Assembly: GCF_009707515.1 (NCBI RefSeq)
Contig: NZ_WLYI01000024.1
Span: 40,656 to 104,655 of the forward strand
Direction of reading: 5' to 3'
Length of the DNA: 64,000 nt
DNA from: Pseudomonas karstica
GTDB taxonomy: Bacteria > Pseudomonadota > Gammaproteobacteria > Pseudomonadales > Pseudomonadaceae
The translations under genes and the position numbers were made by a program. The first letter of the stretch is position 1. Every line of letters starts with the position of its first letter. The notes beneath the pieces were generated by a model that searched no databases, was not told the DNA's origin, and saw only the letters and a list, made by a program, of their open reading frames with translations. This document shows, in pieces, positions 1 through 6,868 of the stretch.

Positions 1-1
1 C

Positions 2-898
2 GACAAGCTGTTGAAGATGGAAAGCCTGTTGCACCGGCGTGTCATTGGCCAGGAAGAAGCGGTGGTTGCAGTGTCCAACGCGGTACGGCGTTCCCGGGCC
101 GGGTTGTCCGACCCTGACCGTCCGAGCGGCTCGTTCATGTTCCTCGGCCCGACAGGTGTGGGCAAGACCGAGTTGTGCAAGGCCTTGGCTGAGTTTCTCT
201 TTGATACCGAAGAGGCCATGGTGCGGATTGATATGTCCGAGTTCATGGAAAAACACTCCGTGGCCCGCCTGATTGGGGCTCCACCAGGCTATGTGGGCTA
301 CGAAGAGGGCGGCTACCTGACCGAGGCCGTGCGGCGCAAACCTTACTCGGTGATTCTTCTGGACGAAGTCGAGAAGGCCCATCCGGATGTGTTCAACGTG
401 CTGCTGCAGGTGTTGGAAGATGGTCGGCTGACGGACAGTCACGGGCGTACTGTGGATTTTCGTAATACGGTAATCGTGATGACATCCAACCTGGGCTCGT
501 CGCAAATCCAGGAGTTGGTGGGGGATCGCGAAGCCCAGCGTGCTGCGGTGATGGATGCGTTGACCAGCCACTTCCGGCCGGAGTTTATCAACCGGGTAGA
601 TGAGGTGGTGATCTTCGAGCCTCTGGCACGGGATCAGATTGCGGGTATCACCGAGATCCAGTTGGGCCGTCTGCGCAGCCGTCTGGCAGAGCGCGAGCTG
701 TCGCTGGAGCTGAGCGGTGAAGCCTTGGACAAGCTGATTGCTGTCGGTTACGACCCGGTATATGGTGCACGGCCTTTGAAGCGTGCAATCCAGCGCTGGA
801 TAGAGAACCCGTTGGCGCAACTGATTCTGTCCGGCAGTTTTATGCCCGGCACCAGTGTTGCCGCCAGTGTGGAGAACGACGAAATCGTCTTCCATTAA
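2..898 (+). CDS. clpB: ClpB disaggregase, C-terminal part (5' end outside window)
   Basis: Hsp100 AAA+ chaperone that, with DnaK, pulls polypeptides out of aggregates in the cytoplasm. Only about the last 298 residues are in the window; the frame is open to the left edge, so the start is missing. What is seen is the second nucleotide-binding domain: Walker A (GPTGVGKTE, about residue 50 of the fragment), Walker B (ILLDEVEKAH), sensor 1 (VIVMTSN), the arginine-finger segment (FRPEFINRVDE) and sensor 2 (GARPLKR), followed by the small C-terminal domain. Family proteins are about 850 residues, so nothing is missing at the 3' end. The next gene on this strand is a tRNA operon 450 bp away; the gap holds a split terminator, a REPIN and the tRNA promoter. 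ClpA/ClpC are the alternatives, but the sequence reads as ClpB. Confidence 0.96.
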   Translation, partial: DKLLKMESLLHRRVIGQEEAVVAVSNAVRRSRAGLSDPDRPSGSFMFLGPTGVGKTELCKALAEFLFDTEEAMVRIDMSEFMEKHSVARLIGAPPGYVGYEEGGYLTEAVRRKPYSVILLDEVEKAHPDVFNVLLQVLEDGRLTDSHGRTVDFRNTVIVMTSNLGSSQIQELVGDREAQRAAVMDALTSHFRPEFINRVDEVVIFEPLARDQIAGITEIQLGRLRSRLAERELSLELSGEALDKLIAVGYDPVYGARPLKRAIQRWIENPLAQLILSGSFMPGTSVAASVENDEIVFH

Positions 899-926
899 GC
901 CCTGGCTGTACCGCTACAAGAAGAGG

Positions 927-1099
927 CCCCGCATTGCGGGCAATGTCACTACTGTAGGAGCGAGCTTGCTCGCGAAAAATGTCAGCGATAACGTGTGCAT
1001 CCTGGATGAACGCATCGCCTATGAGTTCTTCGGGTTCAAGCTCGCTCCTACAAAAAACCTTAACTGAACAGCATTGCCTGCATTGCGGGGTATTTTTTT
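927..1099 (+). terminator. clpB terminator apparently split by a REPIN
   Basis: The left arm CCCCGCATTGC (928-938) can pair with the right arm GCATTGCGGGG (1080-1090, one mismatch), which is followed by the T-rich tract TATTTTTTT. The 140 bp between the arms are mostly a REPIN. Fusing the two ends gives an ordinary short terminator directly after clpB, so the repeat seems to have entered the terminator loop. Confidence 0.5.
952..1052. repeat. REPIN (two inverted REP sequences)
   Basis: Begins CTGTAGGAGCGAGCTTGCTC and ends with the inverted copy AAGCTCGCTCCTACA, with about 65 bp of unrelated sequence between. The right REP is slightly degenerate (CGGGTTCAAGC instead of CGCGAGCAAGC). The same family recurs at 10811, 30162, 31768 and 41502. 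Confidence 0.9.
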
Positions 1100-1231
1100 C
1101 GATAGGGCGTTGAACTGTAAGGCAAAGGCTTGTAAAGTGCGCCCCGCAGCAACGTCAGCCCAACGGTTTCTTCTCCCCAAGAAGAAACCTGAAAGAAGCG
1201 CAAATCATTGTCTTAAAAGCAATTTAAAGGG

Positions 1232-1259
1232 TTGACAGGGGTTTTTAAAATTGTAGAAT
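1232..1259 (+). promoter_or_regulatory. Sigma-70 promoter of the tRNA operon
   Basis: A perfect -35 hexamer TTGACA (1232-1237), a 16-bp spacer and -10 TAGAAT (1254-1259), followed at once by the GC-rich discriminator AGCGCGCC. A strong promoter with a GC-rich discriminator is typical of stable-RNA operons under stringent control. The predicted transcript has a leader of about 80 nt before tRNA-Asn. No gene is seen in 1100-1231. Confidence 0.8.
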
Positions 1260-1346
1260 AGCGCGCCTCAGACACGCGAACGTAGTGATACGTAAGGGTT
1301 GAAGAGAAGGTAACAAGCAATAAAGTTGTACTTTGAAATATGTAGT

Positions 1347-1422
1347 TCCGTGATAGCTCAGTCGGTAGAGCAAATGACTGTTAATCATTGGGTCCCAGGT
1401 TCGAGTCCTGGTCACGGAGCCA
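1347..1422 (+). tRNA. tRNA-Asn (GTT)
   Basis: 76 nt with encoded CCA. Acceptor arms TCCGTGA/TCACGGA pair fully; anticodon loop CTGTTAA carries GTT; the T-arm has the standard GTTCGAGTC. First gene of the Asn-Pro-Lys-Pro cluster. Confidence 0.97.
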
Positions 1423-1431
1423 ATTTCAAAC

Positions 1432-1508
1432 CGGGGTATAGCGCAGTCCGGTAGCGCGCCTGCTTTGGGAGCAGGATGTCAGGAGTTCGAATCCCCTTAC
1501 CCCGACCA
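1432..1508 (+). tRNA. tRNA-Pro (TGG), copy 1
   Basis: 77 nt with encoded CCA. Acceptor CGGGGTA/TACCCCG; anticodon TGG in the loop CTTTGGGA. Identical over its whole length to the copy at 1686-1762. It begins 9 nt after tRNA-Asn. Confidence 0.97.
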
Positions 1509-1513
1509 TATTT

Positions 1514-1589
1514 GGGTCGTTAGCTCAGTTGGTAGAGCAGTTGGCTTTTAACCAATTGGTCGTAGGTTCGAATCCCACACGACCCACCA
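1514..1589 (+). tRNA. tRNA-Lys (TTT)
   Basis: 76 nt with encoded CCA. Acceptor GGGTCGT/ACGACCC; anticodon TTT in the loop CTTTTAA. It begins 5 nt after tRNA-Pro copy 1, consistent with one transcript. Confidence 0.97.
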
Positions 1590-1653
1590 TTTTTGAGACC
1601 AGCCAAGGCTGGAATCGAATCTTAAGATCAGAGGCCAAAAGCACTGATCGAAG

Positions 1654-1683
1654 AAGGCGACTTGAAAAGGTCGCCTTTTTTTT
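1654..1683 (+). terminator. Rho-independent terminator between tRNA-Lys and second tRNA-Pro
   Basis: Stem AAGGCGAC/GTCGCCTT with an 8-nt loop, followed by a run of T to 1683. It ends only 2 nt before the second tRNA-Pro, an odd position for a full terminator. Confidence 0.8.
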
Positions 1684-1685
1684 AC

Positions 1686-1762
1686 CGGGGTATAGCGCAG
1701 TCCGGTAGCGCGCCTGCTTTGGGAGCAGGATGTCAGGAGTTCGAATCCCCTTACCCCGACCA
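1686..1762 (+). tRNA. tRNA-Pro (TGG), copy 2
   Basis: Base-for-base identical to the tRNA-Pro at 1432-1508. It sits directly after an intrinsic terminator and has no visible promoter of its own in the 96 bp after tRNA-Lys. It must therefore be made by readthrough or from a promoter I cannot see. A local duplication is the simplest origin. Confidence 0.96.
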
Positions 1763-1766
1763 TATT

Positions 1767-1803
1767 AAAAATCCTCGTATCGAAAGATACGGGGATTTTT
1801 TTT
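1767..1803 (+). terminator. Terminator of the tRNA operon
   Basis: Stem ATCCTCGTATC/GATACGGGGAT closed by a GAAA tetraloop and followed by eight T. Starts 5 nt after the second tRNA-Pro. Confidence 0.9.
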
Positions 1804-1814
1804 GTCTTTTGAAA

Positions 1815-1847
1815 CTGATCGTTCCCACGCAGCGTGGGAGCGATCAG
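1815..1847. terminator. Near-perfect palindrome between the tRNA operon and ndh
   Basis: CTGATCGTTCCCACGC is followed directly by its inverse, with a single G/T-type difference. It lies 11 bp beyond the 3' end of ndh and after the tRNA terminator, so it can form a hairpin in either transcript. It has no T tract and resembles a Pseudomonas REP core, so transcript-end stabiliser or REP remnant are both possible. Confidence 0.5.
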
Positions 1848-1857
1848 AGGTCAGAGA

Positions 1858-3156
1858 TCAGTGCAATTTAAGGCGCGGCTCCGTTCCACGTCCAATCTTG
1901 CTGCCCAGCATCAGCATCGCCGTTCTGAAGGCGCCGTACAGCGCCACCTGGTGCATGCGATACAGCGACACATAGAACATTCGCGCCAGCCAGCCTTCCA
2001 GCATCACGCTGCCTGTCAGATTGCCCATCAAGTTCCCCACGGCCGAAAAACGCGACAACGAGATCAGCGAGCCGTAGTCGGTGTACTTATAGTTGGGCAG
2101 GCTCTTGCCTTCAATTCGCAGCTTTAGCGATTTGGCCAGCAAAGACGCTTGCTGGTGAGCCGCTTGTGCCCTTGGCGGTACGTTATGATCGGTGCCCGCT
2201 TGCGGGCACGCCGCGCAGTCTCCAAAAGCGAAGATATTTTCGTCACGGGTGGTTTGCAGGGTTGGCAGTACCTGCAGTTGGTTGATGCGGTTGGTTTCCA
2301 GGCCGGCAATATCCTTGAGGAAGCCTGGCGCACGAATGCCTGCCGCCCAAACCTTGAGGCTGGCGGGGATCACCTGGCCACTGCTGGTGATCAGGCTATC
2401 GGCGGTGACTTCGCTCACTGATGAGTTGGTCATCACGGTCACCCCAAGCTTCTCCAAGGTTTTATGCACAGGCGCGCCAATACGCTCTGGCAAAGCAGGC
2501 AATACCCGTGGGCCGGCTTCGACCAGGGTGATGTGCATGTTTTCCGGTTTGATCCGGTCCAGGCCATAGGCCGCCAGCTCGTGGGCGGCGTTATGCAGCT
2601 CGGCCGCCAGCTCAACCCCGGTTGCTCCAGCGCCGACGATTGCGACACTGATCTGTTCTATGGCGTCAGTCTGCCCCGCGTGGGCGCGCAGGTAGTGGTT
2701 GAGCAGTTGCTGATGGAAGCGTTCGGCCTGTTTGCGGGTATCGAGGAACAGGCAGTGTTCTGCCGCGCCTTGGGTGCCGAAGTCGTTAGTGGTGCTGCCG
2801 ACGGCGATGACCAAAGTGTCATAGCCCAGCTCACGGGCAGGCACCAATTCCAGGCCTTGTTCGTCGAGGGTCGCGGCCAGTTGGATTCTTTTCTGTGCAC
2901 GATCGAGCCCGCTCATGCGTCCCAGTTGGAACTCGAAGTGGTTCCATTTGGCTTGTGCGACATAATTGAGTTCGTCTTCCGAAGAATTCAGCGAACCGGC
3001 GGCCACTTCGTGGAGCAGCGGTTTCCAGATATGGGTCAGGTTGGCGTCTACCAATGTGACGCTGGCGATACCGCGCTTGCCCAGAGTTTTACCCAGGCGG
3101 GTAGCCAACTCCAGGCCGCCGGCGCCGCCGCCGACGATAATAATACGATGGGTCAT
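1858..3156 (-). CDS. ndh: Type II NADH dehydrogenase (NDH-2)
   Basis: Single-subunit, non-proton-pumping NADH:quinone oxidoreductase at the inner face of the cytoplasmic membrane. 432 residues, the usual length. The FAD-binding GGGAGG motif is at residues 9-14, the NADH-binding VGAGATGVELAAEL at about 174-187 and the second FAD motif FAFGDCAA at about 318. The last 80 residues (GWLARMFYVSLYRMHQVALYG) form the amphipathic membrane-anchoring end of this family. It is next to the clpB-tRNA block, as in P. aeruginosa. The ATG start directly precedes the dinucleotide-binding strand. It is transcribed after the small DUF3094 gene on the same strand, 60 bp upstream. Confidence 0.93.
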   Translation of the reverse strand: MTHRIIIVGGGAGGLELATRLGKTLGKRGIASVTLVDANLTHIWKPLLHEVAAGSLNSSEDELNYVAQAKWNHFEFQLGRMSGLDRAQKRIQLAATLDEQGLELVPARELGYDTLVIAVGSTTNDFGTQGAAEHCLFLDTRKQAERFHQQLLNHYLRAHAGQTDAIEQISVAIVGAGATGVELAAELHNAAHELAAYGLDRIKPENMHITLVEAGPRVLPALPERIGAPVHKTLEKLGVTVMTNSSVSEVTADSLITSSGQVIPASLKVWAAGIRAPGFLKDIAGLETNRINQLQVLPTLQTTRDENIFAFGDCAACPQAGTDHNVPPRAQAAHQQASLLAKSLKLRIEGKSLPNYKYTDYGSLISLSRFSAVGNLMGNLTGSVMLEGWLARMFYVSLYRMHQVALYGAFRTAMLMLGSKIGRGTEPRLKLH

Positions 3157-3216
3157 GGGGATATCTCACAAGGCTAAAGGAAATCGGTGCAGTTACCCTC
3201 GCGAGCGCCAGGCAGC

Positions 3217-3390
3217 TCATAGCGTCAGGTAACTCAAAAGGCGGCTCAGCAAACCCAGGCCGATCACTGCAATCAGGATTACACCGAGGAGCAGCCATGG
3301 CCGAAAAGGCCGGCGCTCGACTCGATTCTGAGGCAGTTGCAGGTACTGTTCGACATGTTGTTGGTCGTCGGGGTTCAAGCGGCTGGTCAT
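3217..3390 (-). CDS. DUF3094 small membrane protein
   Basis: 57 residues. A hydrophilic N-terminal half (MTSRLNPDDQQHVEQYLQLP, then VERRPFRPW) leads into one transmembrane helix rich in L, I, V and G at about residues 33-53. This matches my memory of the Pseudomonas DUF3094 family, a single-pass protein of unknown function. The reading frame has an ATG start with GAGG upstream and ends at TGA. It lies 60 bp upstream of ndh on the same strand and may share its transcript. No function can be assigned. Confidence 0.8.
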   Translation of the reverse strand: MTSRLNPDDQQHVEQYLQLPQNRVERRPFRPWLLLGVILIAVIGLGLLSRLLSYLTL

Positions 3391-3567
3391 AATAAGGGCC
3401 TCGTCAGGTAGACGTTGCGAAAGGAGTGAACGTTACAGTGGCGCGCTCTGCTGTAGTACCTAAGCATAGTGTTGAACCGCGCGGTCTGTGTTCACCGGCT
3501 ATCGATAGGCCAATGAGAGGGGTTCTTTGTATCATCCAGCCTGGAGTTTCGCCATGCTGGTGAAGGC

Positions 3568-4197
3568 TTACAGGCTGATACCGACGTCAAAGACAATGCT
3601 GCGTCCCAGGTTATTGCGCAGGAAATCCGGAGCGTCCGGATGGGCGAACAATACCCTGGCAAAGGTCGGGCCCACCAGTGACAGCGAGCGCCAGCCCTGG
3701 CGCAGGTATTCGGTAGGCGGCGGGAAGTGGCTATTGAGGTCCAGCACTTCGCGTTTGAGGCTGGCGAAGGCAATGATGTCCAGTTCCCCCAAGTCCATCC
3801 CGCGCTCCTTGTAGTTGTGGGCTTTCTTGCGCAGGGTTGGTGCCAGGCGCAGCAAAAACTCATGGGCGGGGATGCGCTTGGGCTTGGCTTCGCGCCTTAC
3901 CAATTGGCTCAGGGAAAAGGCGCTGCGTCGGCGTAGCAGTTCGTCGCGCCATTCGTCATTCAGGCGTCGGCCTTCATCCAGGACGAAGAAAACTTCGAAG
4001 CTGGCGTCGCGAAACAATACATCCGGCGGTTCCTGCCCGGCGGCGTGAAACTCTTCGGCGCGATAGGGCACGTTCAAGCCTTGCAGCAGGCGTTGGCAAA
4101 CCCAACGCTCACGCTCCCATTTGCGGGCATTGGACAGGAACGCATTGGCTTGTTCGGCCGCTATGGTGAGCAGGCGCAAATAATCTGAGTCATCCAT
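3568..4197 (-). CDS. DUF1780 family protein
   Basis: 209 residues, soluble, no signal peptide and no membrane segment. It is rich in charged residues and in Trp/Arg pairs (KWERERW near residue 30, NDEWRDELLRRR near 85). I recognise it as the DUF1780 family, which has a nuclease-like fold in structural-genomics entries but no proven role. It stands alone between the ndh block and the divergent CbiM-like gene. Position and family match the P. aeruginosa region between ndh and yacG. The start ATG is followed by a normal charged N-terminus (MDDSDYLRLL). Confidence 0.8.
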   Translation of the reverse strand: MDDSDYLRLLTIAAEQANAFLSNARKWERERWVCQRLLQGLNVPYRAEEFHAAGQEPPDVLFRDASFEVFFVLDEGRRLNDEWRDELLRRRSAFSLSQLVRREAKPKRIPAHEFLLRLAPTLRKKAHNYKERGMDLGELDIIAFASLKREVLDLNSHFPPPTEYLRQGWRSLSLVGPTFARVLFAHPDAPDFLRNNLGRSIVFDVGISL

Positions 4198-4319
4198 GGT
4201 TCCAGCTTAGCGCCCAAATGATGACTGCAGGAAGTCCTGGTGCGGTTGCCGGTCACTGGAGCCAGCGGGAGGTCGGTGTAGACTGGCCATTCGACAAGTC
4301 CCCCTGGCATAAGGAGCGC

Positions 4320-4385
4320 GTGGTGAAGGTTTATGCAGTGCTGTTCCCTTTGTGGGCCCAAGCCTTGGGGCGGGTGCAGCCGTGA
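4320..4385 (+). CDS. Possible 21-aa leader ORF overlapping the CbiM-like gene
   Basis: GTG start (4320, or the next GTG at 4323) preceded by a good Shine-Dalgarno AAGGAG. It encodes a short hydrophobic peptide (VKVYAVLFPLWAQALGRVQP) and ends at a TGA that overlaps the GTG start of the next gene (GTGA, 4382-4385). That arrangement suggests translational coupling. The peptide has no known homologue to me. It could also be the true N-terminal region of a gene altered by a frameshift. Confidence 0.3.
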   Translation: MVKVYAVLFPLWAQALGRVQP

Positions 4386-5071
4386 TCAGTGCGGCAGTGC
4401 TGGCACCGGCAACTCTCAGCATCGGCTGGTTGTGCTATACGCCGGTGGTGATGTGGGCCATTTTTCGTTCGCCCTGGGTCGAGTTGTTTGCCGACCGGCG
4501 GCGCCAGCATTTGCTGTTTGGCACGGTGTTCGCGCTATTCATGCTCTGGTTGGTGCGTCGGGATTTCGAGACCGGTGTGTCCTACCACTTTATTGGTATG
4601 ACTGCCGTGACGTTATTGCTCGATTGGCCCCTGGCAATTGTCGGTGGGTTGGGCGCTCAACTCGGCCTGGTATTACTCGGTCGTCAGGATTTGGCGGCAG
4701 TGGGCATCAACGGCATGTTGTTGGTCCTGTTGCCGGTTCTGGTTACCGAAGGTTGCGCACTACTGGTGGAGCGGGCGCAACCGCGTAATCCTTTTGTGTA
4801 TATCTTCTGCTCCGGTTTTTTTGCAGCGGCTCTGTCGGCGTTATTGTGCCTACTGGCGGGCCTGGGCCTGTTGTGGTTCGACGGCCGTTTCGCGATGCCG
4901 GAGTGGCTGCAGGACTTTGTCGGTTACTTATGGTTGATGATCTTTCCCGAGGCCTTTATCAACGGCATGGTGATCAGCGCGTTGGTGGTGTTTTGCCCTG
5001 AGTGGCTGGAGACTTTCAACCGTACCCGTTACCTTTCGGCGCCCTGGAAGGATGATGACTCGCGTCCCTGA
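4382..5071 (+). CDS. CbiM/ECF-like energy-coupling permease family membrane protein
   Basis: 229 residues from the GTG at 4382, almost all in transmembrane helices. The segments TLLLDWPLAIVGGLGAQLGL and FPEAFINGMVISALVVF resemble the CbiM (cobalt/nickel S-component) family. The pseudomonad version stands alone, without CbiN, CbiQ or CbiO partners, so the substrate is unknown. An in-frame start at 4352 would add ten residues, but the family begins at MISAAVLAP and the overlap with the upstream small ORF favours 4382. It converges with yacG; a weak hairpin without a T tract (5096-5120) lies between them. Confidence 0.7.
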   Translation: MISAAVLAPATLSIGWLCYTPVVMWAIFRSPWVELFADRRRQHLLFGTVFALFMLWLVRRDFETGVSYHFIGMTAVTLLLDWPLAIVGGLGAQLGLVLLGRQDLAAVGINGMLLVLLPVLVTEGCALLVERAQPRNPFVYIFCSGFFAAALSALLCLLAGLGLLWFDGRFAMPEWLQDFVGYLWLMIFPEAFINGMVISALVVFCPEWLETFNRTRYLSAPWKDDDSRP

Positions 5072-5169
5072 TCCGGGCCTGAGCCTACGCACCCTGCTCT
5101 GTGTGGTGGTGCAACAGAGCACGGGTGTGCGTGCCCTGAGGGCCAGCAGGACTACGGCTTTATGCGCCC

Positions 5170-5373
5170 TTAGTGAGCGCGTGGGGGCAAATCGTCCGAG
5201 AACAAATCATCTTCGGCGTCCGGGCTGACAGGGATCTTGTGTTCTTCCGCTGCCCAGGCTCCCAGGTCGATCAGTTTGCAGCGGTCCGAGCAAAATGGTC
5301 GGTTGGCGTTGTTGGTGTTCCATTCCACGGGGGCGCCGCAGGTTGGGCATTCTACGGTCAAGGGTTGGCTCAT
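5170..5373 (-). CDS. yacG: DNA gyrase inhibitor YacG
   Basis: Small zinc protein that binds GyrB and blocks DNA binding by gyrase. 67 residues, the normal size. Four zinc-ligand cysteines are seen at 9, 12, 28 and 32 (CPTC...CSDRC), followed by the family LIDLGAWAAEEHKI segment and an acidic tail. It is the last gene of pilC-pilD-coaE-yacG and overlaps the coaE stop by 4 bp, so its translation is probably coupled to coaE. Confidence 0.95.
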   Translation of the reverse strand: MSQPLTVECPTCGAPVEWNTNNANRPFCSDRCKLIDLGAWAAEEHKIPVSPDAEDDLFSDDLPPRAH

Positions 5374-5993
5374 GATCGGCCTCCACGCAAAGTAAGGTAA
5401 AAATGGTGCAGTCGTTCGACCTCGGCGTGCAGCCGGGTCAGGTTCTGGTCATTGACCAGTACATCGTCGGCCTGGCGCAGGCGGTCCTCACGGCTAGCCT
5501 GGGCCTTGAGGATTGCCTGCACTTGCTCTGCGCTGATGCCATCGCGCTGCAGGGTACGCTCAATCTGCAGCGATTGCGGCACGTCGATCACCAGGATGCG
5601 CTGGGTCGTGGCGTATTGGCCGGATTCGATCAGCAGCGGCGACACCAGGATCGCGTAGGGCGACCGGGCGCGGGCCAGGTGACTGCGAATCTCCTCGGCA
5701 ATCAGCGGGTGCAGCAGGGCTTCAAGCCAGAGACGCTCTTCGGGGACTTCAAAGATCAGTTGGCGCAACGCAGCACGGTCCAGTCGGCCGTCGGGCAATA
5801 GCACGCTGGCACCGAAATGCTCGGCAATGCTCGTCAGCGCCGGGCGCCCCGGCTCGACCACCCAGCGGGCAGCGTGATCGGCGTCCACCAGGTCGACGCC
5901 CAGGTCGATAAAGTGCTCGGCCGCCGCACTTTTGCCGCTGCCGATGCCACCGGTGAGGCCAAGAATCCAGGGTGTTGCTACACAATGGGTCAT
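5370..5993 (-). CDS. coaE: Dephospho-CoA kinase
   Basis: Catalyses the last step of coenzyme A synthesis: ATP-dependent phosphorylation of the 3'-OH of dephospho-CoA ribose. 207 residues. The P-loop GLTGGIGSGKS is at residues 12-22, the DADHAARWVVEPG segment that binds the acceptor follows near 38-50, and the RQADDVLVND lid region is near the C-terminus. It overlaps pilD and yacG by 4 bp at each end. Its place inside a pilus-assembly operon is conserved in pseudomonads. Confidence 0.95.
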   Translation of the reverse strand: MTHCVATPWILGLTGGIGSGKSAAAEHFIDLGVDLVDADHAARWVVEPGRPALTSIAEHFGASVLLPDGRLDRAALRQLIFEVPEERLWLEALLHPLIAEEIRSHLARARSPYAILVSPLLIESGQYATTQRILVIDVPQSLQIERTLQRDGISAEQVQAILKAQASREDRLRQADDVLVNDQNLTRLHAEVERLHHFYLTLRGGRS

Positions 5994-6868
5994 CTGAAAC
6001 CGACAGACTGCAAATAGAAGTCGGTTATTTGACCACCCCAGAGCAATGCAATCCAGCCGGCAATTGCCAGATAAGGTCCAAAAGGTATCGGTATCGATGT
6101 TTGGGCGTTACGTAAACGTAGCAGCGCGAGCCCTGATATCGCCCCCACCAGCGAGGCCAGCAACAGCGTCATCGGCAGGATTTGCCAGCCGCCCCAGGCG
6201 CCGAGCATCGCCAGCAATTTGAAGTCTCCGTAGCCCATGCCATCCTTGCCGGTGATCAGTTTGAACAGCCAAAACACCGACCACAGGCTCAGATAACCGG
6301 CAGCTGCGCCCCAAAGTGCATCCGATGGTGCGACGAACAAACCAAACTGATTGAGGATCAGCCCCAGCCAAAGCAAGGGCAGCACCAATACATCTGGCAA
6401 TAGCTGGTGATCGCTATCGATCAGGCTCATCGCCAGCAGGCCCCAGCTCAATAACATGATCCAGCCCGCCTGCCAGCCAAAGCCGAAATGCCAGGCCACG
6501 TAAGCTGAGATCAGTGCGCACGCCAGCTCGGTAATCGGGTAGCGCGGGCTGATCGATGCACGGCAATGGGAGCAGCGGCCCTTGAGTAGCAGATAACTGA
6601 GCAGGGGAATGTTTTCCCAAGGGCGAATCGGCTGGGCGCAGTGCGGGCAACAAGAGTGAGGCAGCAGCAGATTATAGGTCGGGCCTTTCGGTTCTGCGGG
6701 GAGCTCGAGGATATCGAGAGCCTGGGCGCGCCATTCTCGGGCCAGTATCTTCGGCAGGCGCCACACCAGAACGTTGATAAAACTGCCGACGATCAGGCCG
6801 AGCACCAGTGCGCCCCCTACGAACAGCCACGGCTGATGGTTCAGCGCTTCACCCAATGACATGTTCAA
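5990..6868 (-). CDS. pilD: Prepilin peptidase/N-methyltransferase
   Basis: Inner-membrane aspartyl protease that removes leader peptides from type IV prepilins and type II pseudopilins and methylates the new N-terminal Phe. 292 residues. Zinc-type cysteines C74, C77, C99 and C102 lie in the cytoplasmic loop (CPHC...CSHC). The two catalytic aspartate regions are LIDSDHQLLPD (about 149-159) and GMGYGDFKLLAMLG. About eight transmembrane helices. It overlaps pilC (ATGA) and coaE by 4 bp. Because it can also serve a type II secretion system, it may be needed even if pili are not assembled. Confidence 0.95.
   Translation of the reverse strand: MNMSLGEALNHQPWLFVGGALVLGLIVGSFINVLVWRLPKILAREWRAQALDILELPAEPKGPTYNLLLPHSCCPHCAQPIRPWENIPLLSYLLLKGRCSHCRASISPRYPITELACALISAYVAWHFGFGWQAGWIMLLSWGLLAMSLIDSDHQLLPDVLVLPLLWLGLILNQFGLFVAPSDALWGAAAGYLSLWSVFWLFKLITGKDGMGYGDFKLLAMLGAWGGWQILPMTLLLASLVGAISGLALLRLRNAQTSIPIPFGPYLAIAGWIALLWGGQITDFYLQSVGFR

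Noticed and set aside
1548..1763. Minus-strand ORF over the tRNA cluster
   Set aside because: It is antisense to tRNA-Pro and tRNA-Lys and arises from their sequences.
5096..5120. Terminator between the CbiM-like gene and yacG
   Set aside because: A 7-bp stem (GCTCTGT/ACAGAGC) exists but the loop is long and there is no T tract in either direction.
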